Virus record (IMG/VR): IMGVR_UViG_3300042317_002092
Coordinates: 1 to 30,265 of that record
Reading direction: 5' to 3' (one strand)
Source of the DNA: a virus
DNA: 30,265 nt
Shown: positions 21,761 through 28,405 of the stretch, piece after piece
How the letters are laid out: each line of letters opens with the position of its first letter
How positions within the stretch are numbered: position 1 is the stretch's first letter
The notes under the pieces: generated by a model
What the model saw: the letters and a program-made list of their open reading frames with translations, nothing else
Told to the model about the DNA's origin: nothing
Databases searched by the model: none
Translations under genes and position numbers: made by a program

Positions 21761-21982
21761 ATGACCGCACTTGAACGCAAAACCAAGAGGCTACGCAACG
21801 CACTGCGAGACCTGTACGGAGACGACGAGTCTCTTGATACGATCATATCGGAGGCACTCGCCGACTTGCGGCATCTCTGCGATGCAGACGACGCTAGCTT
21901 CTCTGATCGTGACCGTATCGCGTACCAGCAATACCTGCACGAGAAAAACACACAGATGCGTTTTCAATTCGAAGACGCATAA
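21761..21982 (+). CDS. Hypothetical small acidic protein
   Basis: A 73-residue helical protein starting MTALERKTKRLRNALRDLYG with a very acidic middle (GDDESLDTIISEALAD). The start at 21761 follows AAGGAGATCGAAAC. It may fold as a helical hairpin. Unknown. Confidence 0.65.
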   Translation: MTALERKTKRLRNALRDLYGDDESLDTIISEALADLRHLCDADDASFSDRDRIAYQQYLHEKNTQMRFQFEDA

Positions 21983-22048
21983 CACGACCGAACAAGCCTT
22001 TTCGCGGGTAGGCTCCGCTTTTCACTGCTAACTTTGGAGATTTCTAAC

Positions 22049-22372
22049 ATGCTACGAACACTGAAAATCGTTCATACCACCTGGGGAGTATCCCAACACA
22101 GTCACGAGTTTGCGCCGGGTATCGTGCTGCATTCGACGGCAGGACACGGAGGAATTGTCCTCAGTGCTGCACGACACAAGGAGCTTCAGGCGAAATTTAA
22201 GTTCGCAACGTTCGCGGGAGGGTCCAACTACGAAGAAGATTGCGATGCTGCGGTTGTCGTTGTGGCGTTCCCGCAATTCTTCACCGAGAAACAGCAGCAA
22301 CAAGCAAGATCGCAAGTGTTAGCCAATCCCGAGTATTACGGCAACGTTGCCGCATGGGTCAAGGCGAACTAG
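22049..22372 (+). CDS. DUF7007-like protein
   Basis: A 107-residue protein. The pattern STAGHGGIVLSAARHKEL followed later by YEEDCDAAVVVVAFPQFF matches a domain I recall as DUF7007 (HGG-x-LS-x-x-R then YEEDC-W), found in phage and plasmid proteins with unknown function; this is from memory. The start at 22049 follows TTGGAGATTTCTAAC. The spacer before it has a possible GCGG/CCGC hairpin. Confidence 0.65.
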   Translation: MLRTLKIVHTTWGVSQHSHEFAPGIVLHSTAGHGGIVLSAARHKELQAKFKFATFAGGSNYEEDCDAAVVVVAFPQFFTEKQQQQARSQVLANPEYYGNVAAWVKAN

Positions 22373-22410
22373 GACATTTCAGGACAACCAACTACAAGGA
22401 GATTTTTACG

Positions 22411-22659
22411 ATGAACCAACAAATGCAAAGAGAGATCGGAGCACGACGGGGAGCGATAATGCTCTATAAGGCGAATCACCTCGTATGCGACCTGAAAAAA
22501 GGCGATTTATTTTGTTTTCCGAACAGTCCTCACGTTTTCGAATATCGTGGTCGAGGGTGGTATAGGTCAACCGCATTCCCAAATTCTGGCATGACGTACA
22601 GAACAGGCACGTTCACGGCATGTTTCCCGCAGTCGGCAACGTGTTTGGCGGCAAGCTAA
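22411..22659 (+). CDS. Hypothetical small protein
   Basis: An 82-residue protein starting MNQQMQREIGARRGAIMLYK. The middle has a beta-sandwich look (LKKGDLFCFPNSPHVFEYRGRGWYRS). Three Cys without clear pairs. The start follows ACAAGGAGATTTTTACG; ACAAGGAG also equals the core form of CsrA-binding sites. Unknown. Confidence 0.6.
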   Translation: MNQQMQREIGARRGAIMLYKANHLVCDLKKGDLFCFPNSPHVFEYRGRGWYRSTAFPNSGMTYRTGTFTACFPQSATCLAAS

Positions 22660-22719
22660 GACGTTTCGCGCGTGAGTCCATCGAACGCCCCGATGGACAA
22701 TCGCCTGCAACGTCGCAGG
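22660..22719 (+). ncRNA. Intercistronic structured RNA element, copy B
   Basis: GACGTT (22660-22665), conserved linker TCGCGCGTGAG, hairpin 1 GTCCATCG-AACGCCC-CGATGGAC (22676-22698), hairpin 2 CCTGC-AACGTC-GCAGG (22704-22719). Loop 2 AACGTC is the exact complement of the upstream GACGTT. Hairpin 1 differs fully in stem sequence from copies A, C and D but keeps the 7-nt loop with GCCC. Confidence 0.65.
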
Positions 22720-22750
22720 AATGTTTCACCCTATGTTTGGAGATAGTACG

Positions 22751-22927
22751 ATGAAAGTCACGATTGAGAACAACGAGTTGGTTATCCGCATCGCAATGCA
22801 AGAGCCACGACCATCGGCAAGCGGTAAAACGCTGGTTGTGGCGACCAGCAGCGGCAACAAGACGACTGAGGCGACCGTAAACGGGAAACCGATCACCATC
22901 GGTTTGAACGCCTACATCACTCGCTAG
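22751..22927 (+). CDS. Small conserved phage protein
   Basis: A 58-residue all-beta protein: MKVTIENNELVIRIAMQEP, then SASGKTLVVATSSGNKTTEA and GKPITIGLNAYI. This layout is widespread in tiny phage proteins as I recall, with no known role. The start follows TTGGAGATAGTACG. It is enclosed by two copies of the structured RNA element. Confidence 0.7.
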   Translation: MKVTIENNELVIRIAMQEPRPSASGKTLVVATSSGNKTTEATVNGKPITIGLNAYITR

Positions 22928-22929
22928 CC

Positions 22930-22984
22930 ACGTTTCGCGCACGAGGGGACCGCCCGAGTCCCTGAGTGCCTGCAACGTCGCAGG
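22930..22984 (+). ncRNA. Intercistronic structured RNA element, copy C
   Basis: ACGTT (22930-22934), linker TCGCGCACGA, hairpin 1 GGGAC-CGCCCGA-GTCCC (22946-22962), hairpin 2 CCTGC-AACGTC-GCAGG (22969-22984), whose loop pairs with ACGTT over five bases. Hairpin 2 and the first 11 bases are identical to copy B, while hairpin 1 is like copy A. Confidence 0.65.
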
Positions 22985-23011
22985 AACACAACAACACAAG
23001 GAGATTTTGCA

Positions 23012-23473
23012 ATGTCAGAACGATTTATCACGATCAACACCGTCACCGCTCAACCATTTGAGGATTGCGGGAGGATGCTTACCCCTCGATTGCACTTGAT
23101 AGTCAGTTACACGACTGGAGGAATGTGCTACTTCACTGGCAATCGATACTCGCGAGGGTATGAGATTGCTGTGCGGCATGATCGATCATCCAACGAAGGA
23201 TGGGTATCGATCATCATTGACGGCAGAGGCAACCCGACAGCAATAGTTGAACAGGCTGCACGATTCTCGCAAAAGACGCTTAAAAGGATCGCCAATGATG
23301 TCCGATGCGGCAAGCACAATGCGACAATCAATGCTTTGTACGCAAATGCAAAAGCGAACCGATCGGCATACCAGTGGCCTGAAGGCATCATGGCGAAGCC
23401 TGACGCAATTCCAAGTGATGGCTTTGCTGATGGCGGCGAGCCATACACCAACGAAGAATTGCAGATTGCGTAA
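23012..23473 (+). CDS. Hypothetical protein, paralogue of the 24342 gene
   Basis: A 153-residue protein. The first 90 residues share a pattern with the gene at 24342: TINTVTAQPF, RMLTPRLHLIVSYTTGG, SRGYEIAVRHDR, IDGRGNP and a later R-AYQWPEGI. It looks like a beta-rich N-terminal domain and a helical tail. The start follows ACACAAGGAGATTTTGCA. Function unknown. Confidence 0.7.
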   Translation: MSERFITINTVTAQPFEDCGRMLTPRLHLIVSYTTGGMCYFTGNRYSRGYEIAVRHDRSSNEGWVSIIIDGRGNPTAIVEQAARFSQKTLKRIANDVRCGKHNATINALYANAKANRSAYQWPEGIMAKPDAIPSDGFADGGEPYTNEELQIA

Positions 23474-23653
23474 ACTCAAGAAACATGGTGCGCGGTACGA
23501 GCCACATCGACCGCACGGCTAGAGCGTGTTTTGAACTTTCGCGCGGCTAGCCGATTCGGCGCGCAACTGAGCGGATGCGCCAGCATCGCGGGTTCGACCC
23601 CGCCGCCGAATTTGCCCCCTGCCGGGATGGGCTCCGGTTTACTCACACTTTTT
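23474..23653 (+). ncRNA. Structured spacer with tRNA-like fold lacking the anticodon arm
   Basis: After two stems (GTG-CGGT/ACCG-CAC near 23488-23516 and CGGCTAG/CTAGCCG at 23516-23553) a cloverleaf-like unit follows at 23555-23610: acceptor TTCGGCG/CGCCGAA, D-arm CGCA/TGCG with a 10-nt loop holding GG, an 8-nt link and a T-arm GCGGG-TTCGAC-CCCGC with the tRNA-type TTCGA. It is 56 nt, which is a 73-nt tRNA minus a 17-nt anticodon arm. The T loop is 6 instead of 7. Confidence 0.55.
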
Positions 23654-23668
23654 TTGGAGATGATGAAA

Positions 23669-24232
23669 ATGGAAAGACCGCAGTCGATAAGAACGAAAGC
23701 TGAATATCTGCAAATTATCATGCGAGAGTTAACGCCGACGGAACTTGCGCTCGTAAACGTAACAATTTACGGAAGTGCAAAACACAAAAAATACTACGAT
23801 ATGTACCACGAAGGGCGATTCCAAGATTGCTGGGATTACCTCATGGCTAATCGCGGAGAAATGACACTTGACAATGCTCCTGAATCCCAAAGAGAGATGG
23901 CAAAAAAAGCTATCGCGGATTCCATTGGCATGCACTCAAACAAGAACGATCCTCCTGTCCTTGTGACTATTGATCCCTACATGGACCGAATTATTTCAGC
24001 TAAGAAAAAGCACCCTGATTTTTTTAGTGCTGGCGTAAGCGATTGCTGCGTACAGCACGACCCTGGTTGCAACATGCTCAACAATGGTGCTTGCAATTGC
24101 GTCCCAGACATTACGATCACATCCCAATCAGGAAAGTTTAGCGTTGATTCCAATGGAGATTGCCAGCGACTAGGGACGGAAGGGGATTTGATTCCAACGA
24201 TGATTGACCTGCGACAGGTCGACTTGAACTAG
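23669..24232 (+). CDS. Hypothetical protein with Cys-rich C-terminus
   Basis: A 187-residue protein starting MERPQSIRTKAEYLQIIMRE, nine bases after GGAG (two earlier in-frame ATGs are too close to it). The N-terminal 100 residues are helical (TPTELALVNVTIYGSAKHKKYYDMY). The C-terminal part has DCCVQHDPGCNMLNNGACNC, a dense Cys cluster likely to bind metal or form disulfides. Codons are more A/T-rich than in the neighbours, which hints at a separate origin. Confidence 0.65.
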   Translation: MERPQSIRTKAEYLQIIMRELTPTELALVNVTIYGSAKHKKYYDMYHEGRFQDCWDYLMANRGEMTLDNAPESQREMAKKAIADSIGMHSNKNDPPVLVTIDPYMDRIISAKKKHPDFFSAGVSDCCVQHDPGCNMLNNGACNCVPDITITSQSGKFSVDSNGDCQRLGTEGDLIPTMIDLRQVDLN

Positions 24233-24242
24233 ACACCATGTC

Positions 24243-24300
24243 GGCGACGCGAACACGAGGGGATTCGCCCAATCCCCGACTGTCCGCGCCCCTGGCAGTC
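24243..24300 (+). ncRNA. Intercistronic structured RNA element, copy D
   Basis: GGCG (24243-24246), linker ACGCGAACACGA, hairpin 1 GGGGAT-TCGCCCA-ATCCCC (24259-24277), hairpin 2 GACTG/CAGTC (24278-24300) with a 13-nt loop containing CGCC (24287-24290), complementary to GGCG. The most divergent copy, but the pairing scheme is kept. Confidence 0.5.
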
Positions 24301-24341
24301 AGAGGCAGGATAGCACCATTGCAAAGGAGATTGCACACACC

Positions 24342-24797
24342 ATGACATCCGTAACGATTAAGACCGTCACGGCTCCCTCGTTCATTGAGCGCGGCACAAG
24401 GCTCACGCCACGGCTGCACTTGGTTGTTGATTACACGAAAGGAGGGACCAGCCTGATTAACGGCAAGCACTACCCCCGAGGATATCAGATTTCCGTCCGG
24501 TTCGACCGACTAGCTGACGATGGCACGACATCGCAGGTCATCGACGGCAAAGGAGATCCGTCGCTGTGCATCGAACCATCACCACGGTTCACCAAGAAGC
24601 GACTGGATAGCATTGTCGCGGAAGTCTATGGCGAGCTGCATCAACGGCTCATCAGGGAACTGTACCGCCAAGCAACGGCGGACCGCAGCAACCACGTTTG
24701 GCCTGAGTCCATCTTGCCGTTGGTGGACAAAGAAGCGGGTTTACATGAAGCGGTTGTAGCTGTTGTTAATGGGATAGCGGAGACGCTCGACCAATGA
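24342..24797 (+). CDS. Hypothetical protein, paralogue of the 23012 gene
   Basis: A 151-residue protein related to the 23012 gene: TIKTVTAPSF, RLTPRLHLVVDYTKGG, PRGYQISVRFDR, IDGKGDP and R-NHVWPESI line up in order. The C-terminal third is unrelated. ATGA overlap with the next gene. Both paralogues stand behind a copy of the structured RNA element, so gene and element may have been duplicated together. Confidence 0.7.
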   Translation: MTSVTIKTVTAPSFIERGTRLTPRLHLVVDYTKGGTSLINGKHYPRGYQISVRFDRLADDGTTSQVIDGKGDPSLCIEPSPRFTKKRLDSIVAEVYGELHQRLIRELYRQATADRSNHVWPESILPLVDKEAGLHEAVVAVVNGIAETLDQ

Positions 24798-24994
24798 AAA
24801 CATGCACGAAGTGTAAGCAGGAGAAGCCGCTTGCCGAGTTTGGACGCTACACGCGAACCAAGGACGGACTGGACACGCAATGCAAGGAATGCAGGCGAGC
24901 CAAGTTGCGAACCCCCAAGTCACGCAGCTTGCCTGGGAACCGGCGGCAATGGATTGAAGGCATGATGAAACAACTAGGACCAGGAGACTATTGA
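24794..24994 (+). CDS. Small zinc-ribbon protein
   Basis: A 66-residue basic protein with CTKCKQEKPLAEFGRY and TQCKECRRAK, a four-Cys ribbon of the kind that precedes HNH domains; here the HNH part is missing. Probably binds DNA or RNA. Its ATG overlaps the upstream stop (ATGA). Confidence 0.75.
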   Translation: MKTCTKCKQEKPLAEFGRYTRTKDGLDTQCKECRRAKLRTPKSRSLPGNRRQWIEGMMKQLGPGDY

Positions 24995-24995
24995 T

Positions 24996-25142
24996 ATGGC
25001 AAGATGGATTTTGCTAGTTTTGTGCCTGTGCAGCGGTTGCGCAGGCTATCGGACGAAAGTGACGTTTACCAAGATCGACGGGAAGCCAGCGATCAGTTTT
25101 GAGATTGAGGAATCAAGGAGATTTAATCATGCGGATAGGTAG
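24996..25142 (+). CDS. Small lipoprotein
   Basis: A 48-residue protein starting at ATG 24996, nine bases after GGAG. It begins MARWILLVLCLCSGCAGYRT: a short hydrophobic core and a lipobox-like C-S-G-C at residues 12-15, so lipid attachment at Cys15 is likely. The mature part KVTFTKIDGKPAISFEIEE is beta-prone. Its end overlaps the next gene's start in another frame. Small lipoproteins in phages can be outer spanins or superinfection factors; neither is shown here. Confidence 0.6.
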   Translation: MARWILLVLCLCSGCAGYRTKVTFTKIDGKPAISFEIEESRRFNHADR

Positions 25143-25545
25143 TACAGTGCAGATCGGACGGCGCAACGAGACTTACGAATACTCGGCTGTGCCGGGATCA
25201 CCATCGGGCATCGTCATTGGAATCGACAGCCAGGAATGCGACAATCACGAGCGCGTCGAGTCGGTGAAAATCCGATGGCAGGACGGCAGGATCGAAACCC
25301 TCGAACCCGAGGGAGACGACGATCAAGGCGACTGGGAGTTGGTCGACACGACCCCGTTGCTCTATGCCAACCTCTATTTGTACGACCGCGCCTACGGCGG
25401 TTCAGAGGAGGGTGGATGGTGGTACGATACCTACACACCTGCCGATGGCGATTGGAACACCGAGCCAACAAAGCACGGCTTATGCGAGTCGATTGACGAT
25501 GCCAAGGCGGCTTACGAAGCGTTGCAAGCATGGTGCGACGAATAG
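25129..25545 (+). CDS. Hypothetical acidic protein
   Basis: A 138-residue protein starting MRIGSTVQIGRRNETYEY, nine bases after AAGGAG. The first 60 residues look like an SH3-like barrel (STVQIG, GIVIGIDSQE, ESVKIRWQDGRIETLEPEG). The second half is Trp/Tyr-rich and acidic (GGWWYDTYTPADGDWN). After its TAG the same frame stays open for 36 more codons to 25656, with a possible GTG start at 25573 for a 27-residue peptide; I do not call it. Unknown function. Confidence 0.65.
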   Translation: MRIGSTVQIGRRNETYEYSAVPGSPSGIVIGIDSQECDNHERVESVKIRWQDGRIETLEPEGDDDQGDWELVDTTPLLYANLYLYDRAYGGSEEGGWWYDTYTPADGDWNTEPTKHGLCESIDDAKAAYEALQAWCDE

Positions 25546-25668
25546 AACAAGACCCGTCGCAGTCCCCATAGCGTGGCGTCCGATGGTCATTACGCTGTGT
25601 GGCTCGAAGCGTGGCCGGCTGAACACTCGCCAGCACGCAAACCCTACTATTGTTGATTGGAGGCAATC

Positions 25669-25794
25669 GTGGATATCGTTGACTGGATTGTTTTGGGAGT
25701 CCTGTACGTTGCAGGCTCCTATGGTTTATCGGTACTTTGCTACCATGTTATTTTCCCAGCGATGGCTGGAAAGGATGAATGGGATGACAACTAA
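25669..25794 (+). CDS. Small single-pass membrane protein
   Basis: A 41-residue protein, start GTG 25669 preceded by TTGGAGG. A hydrophobic segment (WIVLGVLYVAGSYGLSVLCYHVIFP, about residues 6-30, here given as IVLGVLYVAGSYGLSVL) is followed by an acidic tail AGKDEWDDN. It overlaps the next gene by 11 nt in another frame. Role unknown; holin-like accessory proteins can look like this, but nothing here proves it. Confidence 0.55.
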   Translation: MDIVDWIVLGVLYVAGSYGLSVLCYHVIFPAMAGKDEWDDN

Positions 25795-26524
25795 ACACAT
25801 TGAGGCATTTTGGGAAAACGCAACGGCTGACGATGTTTCGCGGGTGATGGCAGGGGAGACGGTCGAGGCTAGGTTTCGGGACTCGGAAAGCGTCAAATGG
25901 GTCGAAAACGGATGTAGTTTGGCCGGATGGTGCGCGGGCGTGTGGACAAGCAGCAGCGGGCTACCCTGGAATCACTGCCAAGTCTACCGCGAGCCCTCCT
26001 GGTACGCGAACAAGCCAGATCCGGGGCTGGGGTTCAGGTTGCTAGAGAAGTTTCCGGATGAGGAGCTAAAGCTAGGGGATGAGTATTTTGATCGATTAAC
26101 CACAACGTGGCGACGTTCAACTAACGCGAAAGCTGGAATGCCACAACCCGAAAAGGTTTGGTATCGCCGCCGCATCGAGGTGGAGCCTGAGTTTGCCGTT
26201 GGGCAGACCGTCAAGGTGGTTGGGCCGAAGGCGACCGACGCGAAGCACTGGGACAGCGAAATGGCTCGACATGTTGGCACGCTACAGACAGTCAAGTACA
26301 TCGAGGAATTCGCTAACCCTCCCGAGATTTTTTACGGTGTTTACGGCATCGACAGCCGGAAGTTTCGCGAAGACTACCTAGAGCCGGTTGAGCCTGTCGA
26401 GGCGATAAGCATGTCCGATTTTGAGGCGATTTGCAACGGTGAACTGGTCAAGGGCTACGCCTACAAGCTCCCCAACGGCCAGACAATCACGGCCACTGAA
26501 AAAGGCTTTGAGGTGACGCAGTGA
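25784..26524 (+). CDS. Hypothetical multidomain protein
   Basis: A 246-residue protein starting MTTKHIEAFWENATADDVSR (an in-frame ATG at 25775 adds three residues). The first 60 residues, with EARFRDSESVKWVENGCSLAGWCAGVW, look like a repeat-type phage domain. Residues about 135-205 (EFAVGQTVKVVGPK to YLEPVEPVE) look SH3-like, and the C-terminus is a small beta unit (GYAYKLPNGQTITATEKG). It ends in a GTGA overlap with the next gene. Function unknown. Confidence 0.7.
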   Translation: MTTKHIEAFWENATADDVSRVMAGETVEARFRDSESVKWVENGCSLAGWCAGVWTSSSGLPWNHCQVYREPSWYANKPDPGLGFRLLEKFPDEELKLGDEYFDRLTTTWRRSTNAKAGMPQPEKVWYRRRIEVEPEFAVGQTVKVVGPKATDAKHWDSEMARHVGTLQTVKYIEEFANPPEIFYGVYGIDSRKFREDYLEPVEPVEAISMSDFEAICNGELVKGYAYKLPNGQTITATEKGFEVTQ

Positions 26525-26727
26525 CTCAGGGAACTAAACCAACGCCGCGAGAGTGGTTCGTCGAGGCGATCATTCGCGACAAAGGTAATTCGGCAGACGA
26601 AGTGTGGGAAGCGTTTTGTGCGTTCGCACAGCAGCGGCTCAAAGAGGACTACCCCGACTCTTCATACGCCGCACTGGTGTTTGACGGCGGGGACGGCGAG
26701 ATCATTGGACTGGAGATGCACGAATGA
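26521..26727 (+). CDS. Hypothetical small protein
   Basis: A 68-residue acidic protein starting at GTG 26521 (MTQGTKPTPREWFVEAIIRD), with a helix rich in Ala/Phe (VWEAFCAFAQQRLKED) and a beta end. Coupled by GTGA to the upstream gene and by ATGA to the next. Unknown. Confidence 0.6.
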   Translation: MTQGTKPTPREWFVEAIIRDKGNSADEVWEAFCAFAQQRLKEDYPDSSYAALVFDGGDGEIIGLEMHE

Positions 26728-27125
26728 GCACGACGGAAACAAAAACGATTTATTGCTGCGGTTGCCACTGCGATACCCAAGCTAGGCTGACTGACGGAAA
26801 AGAGGTTTACCCGCACCGAACGGATCTTTACCCCCTGCCGTTCTGGAAGTGCGATCAATGCGGGAATTTTGTTGGCTGCCACCACAAGTCGGCACAAAGG
26901 ACAAGACCGCTTGGCAACATACCAACATTCGAGATTAAATTGTATCGCAAGGAAATCCACAGGATTATGGATCCGCTATGGAAGAGTGGCAGGATCAGTC
27001 GAAGCGCAATCTACAAAATGATCGGAAAGCACATCGGACACAATTATCACACTGGAGAAATCAAATCGGTCGAAGATGCTAAAAGAGTGCTAGAGTTTGT
27101 CAATTCGATACGATCGCCATCTTAA
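26724..27125 (+). CDS. Zinc-finger-containing protein (DUF3268-like)
   Basis: A 133-residue protein with CCGCHCDTQ, then GKEVYPHRTDLYPLPFWKCDQCGNFVGCH and later DPLWKSGRISRSAIYKMI. This order (Cys pair, Y-PHR-DLY, W-C-x-x-C, V-GCH, PLW-SG) is that of the phage family DUF3268 as I recall, which binds zinc; role unknown. Last gene of the rightward operon, followed by a terminator. Confidence 0.78.
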   Translation: MSTTETKTIYCCGCHCDTQARLTDGKEVYPHRTDLYPLPFWKCDQCGNFVGCHHKSAQRTRPLGNIPTFEIKLYRKEIHRIMDPLWKSGRISRSAIYKMIGKHIGHNYHTGEIKSVEDAKRVLEFVNSIRSPS

Positions 27126-27143
27126 TACCATCCACCACCACGC

Positions 27144-27180
27144 AACGCTGACACTCGCTCATGGGGTGCCAGCGTTTTTT
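27144..27180 (+). terminator. Intrinsic terminator of the rightward operon
   Basis: AACGCTG-A-CAC pairs with GTG-C-CAGCGTT (10 bp with one mismatch), followed by TTTTTT. It lies 19 nt after the last stop, between convergent operons. Confidence 0.85.
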
Positions 27181-27187
27181 CGTTGGT

Positions 27188-27757
27188 CTATCGCTCCGAA
27201 GACTTTCGAGCCTGCGCAAACCGTAATAGGTCGATCGGCTGCACTCGCCACATAGCACGTTGCGCCTTGTCGGGTCGAACGTCCACCGCAGCCAATTCTC
27301 CGCTGTCGATCCATGTCTGAACTGTGCGACGGTTCACCCGCATCTTGTCCGCCACTTCATCGACTTTAAGCATTTCGCTTTTCATAAATGCAACAACCTC
27401 CTCTATTTCGATTCTCCGAGGTGCTCTCGGTGAAGTCAACTCCAAGTAGGCAGCGAGATCCCAGTCGTGCAACCGACGCTCGGCGAGCAATGCAAGCTGT
27501 CTTGCTTCCGGCCACTGTCCCGCATCGCCAAGTGAGTCATGGCAAGTTCGGCAGACGACGAGCAACGCAAAGAGCTTATCGAGCGACTTTTGCCGATGCA
27601 CGCCTCTGGATATTTCATGGACATCGAATGGCATAGTCCAATCGTTCAAGAACGGACGATCGCACACCTCGCAGCACCCGACCGACTCACGGAGGCTGTC
27701 TCGAACAGGCTTAGCCTCCATGAATCGTGCTCGTGTCTTGTCGCTCATGCGTTTCAT
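27188..27757 (-). CDS. HNH-like / helix-turn-helix fusion protein
   Basis: A 189-residue protein. The N-terminal half has CCEVC near 28-32, FDVHEISRG (His near 47) and VCRTCHDSLG near 68-77, an HNH-like zinc fold with the core histidine. The C-terminal part (MLKVDEVADKMRVNRRTVQTWIDSGELAAVDVR) is an excisionase/MerR-type helix-turn-helix. It could cut at or bind a defined site and control the operon. Last gene of the leftward operon, 2 nt from the gene above it. Confidence 0.8.
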   Translation of the reverse strand: MKRMSDKTRARFMEAKPVRDSLRESVGCCEVCDRPFLNDWTMPFDVHEISRGVHRQKSLDKLFALLVVCRTCHDSLGDAGQWPEARQLALLAERRLHDWDLAAYLELTSPRAPRRIEIEEVVAFMKSEMLKVDEVADKMRVNRRTVQTWIDSGELAAVDVRPDKAQRAMWRVQPIDLLRFAQARKSSER

Positions 27758-27759
27758 GG

Positions 27760-28014
27760 CTAGAAAGGTGCTCCACCAGTCGACGGAGAGTCTGGCTTGC
27801 TAGATTGGGCATTGCTGCCGCCTGCTTCCTTCGGAGTGAAAGACAGACTGAGAAACTGCGTGCCGTTCTTTCCGTCCTTGAGCCAGCCCGATATCCACAT
27901 CTCCTGACCGTTGATTATCGCATCCCCTTTACGATCTGGAAGTTTCGAATTTTTATCGGTTTTCCTGTCGTTGACGAAAAGGGTTCCGCTGTTGTCGCGT
28001 TGTTGGTAAGGCAT
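27760..28014 (-). CDS. Small beta-rich phage protein
   Basis: An 84-residue protein: MPYQQRDNSGTLFVNDRK, then GDAIINGQEMWISGWLKDGKNGTQFLSLSFTPKE and a disordered Ser/Gly/Pro tail. This pattern (Y-Q-RD-SGTLF-N, NG-x-W-SGW, F-SLSFTPK) recurs near phage replication genes; OB-like single-strand DNA binding has been suggested to me by the layout but not shown. It lies one base from the HNH gene. Confidence 0.65.
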   Translation of the reverse strand: MPYQQRDNSGTLFVNDRKTDKNSKLPDRKGDAIINGQEMWISGWLKDGKNGTQFLSLSFTPKEAGGSNAQSSKPDSPSTGGAPF

Positions 28015-28015
28015 A

Positions 28016-28405
28016 CTAAGTCACTTCCTTTTGCGAGCCGTGAGTTTTTACATTGTGGCAATGCTCGCACAGCACCACAAATCCGTCTGCTTCACATAGC
28101 AGACGCTCTACAAATCCTGGGAGATCACTATACGCCAGCAACCTCCCTACTGGAATCACATGGTCGACCGCGACTTGCTTCTGCGGGAACCACTGCAAGC
28201 ATTGGCTGCATTGGTGCTCGTATTTCAGTCGCTTGTTGTCGCTCTGACTCGGACGCCGCGAGGCTTCCATCGCACGTTGTAACGGACGCCACTTGCGAGA
28301 CATCAGCCGCAGGTTCGATCGGATAAAGGACCAGAACCCCGCCTCGGTCATGGTGTTGTCGGCTCGGGTTCTAGGAACCCGCTGTTTCTTTGGTTGCTTT
28401 CGCAT
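28016..28405 (-). CDS. HNH endonuclease
   Basis: A 129-residue protein starting MRKQPKKQRVPRTRADNTMT, six bases after GGGGGAG; earlier in-frame starts at 28411 and 28450 are possible. The nuclease shows CSQCLQWFPQKQVAVDHVIPVG (two Cys and the DH pair), a spacer DLPGFVERLLCEADGF, and CEHCHNVKT. HNH enzymes of this form are common in phage replication modules and may nick or cut DNA. The start overlaps the upstream gene by 35 nt. Confidence 0.82.
   Translation of the reverse strand: MRKQPKKQRVPRTRADNTMTEAGFWSFIRSNLRLMSRKWRPLQRAMEASRRPSQSDNKRLKYEHQCSQCLQWFPQKQVAVDHVIPVGRLLAYSDLPGFVERLLCEADGFVVLCEHCHNVKTHGSQKEVT

Noticed and set aside
21983-22030. Pseudoknot from AGCC/GGCT and GCGG/CCGC in the spacer before the DUF7007-like gene
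   Set aside because: Stems are only 4 bp and the last loop would be zero length, so it is likely chance or two alternative weak hairpins.
20125-24300. CRISPR array as an explanation of the repeated spacers
   Set aside because: The repeats differ in sequence, are separated by full genes and have no regular spacers or cas genes.
25573-25656. 27-codon frame following the 138-residue gene in the same frame
   Set aside because: No ribosome site and too short to judge; noted only as a possible read-through extension.
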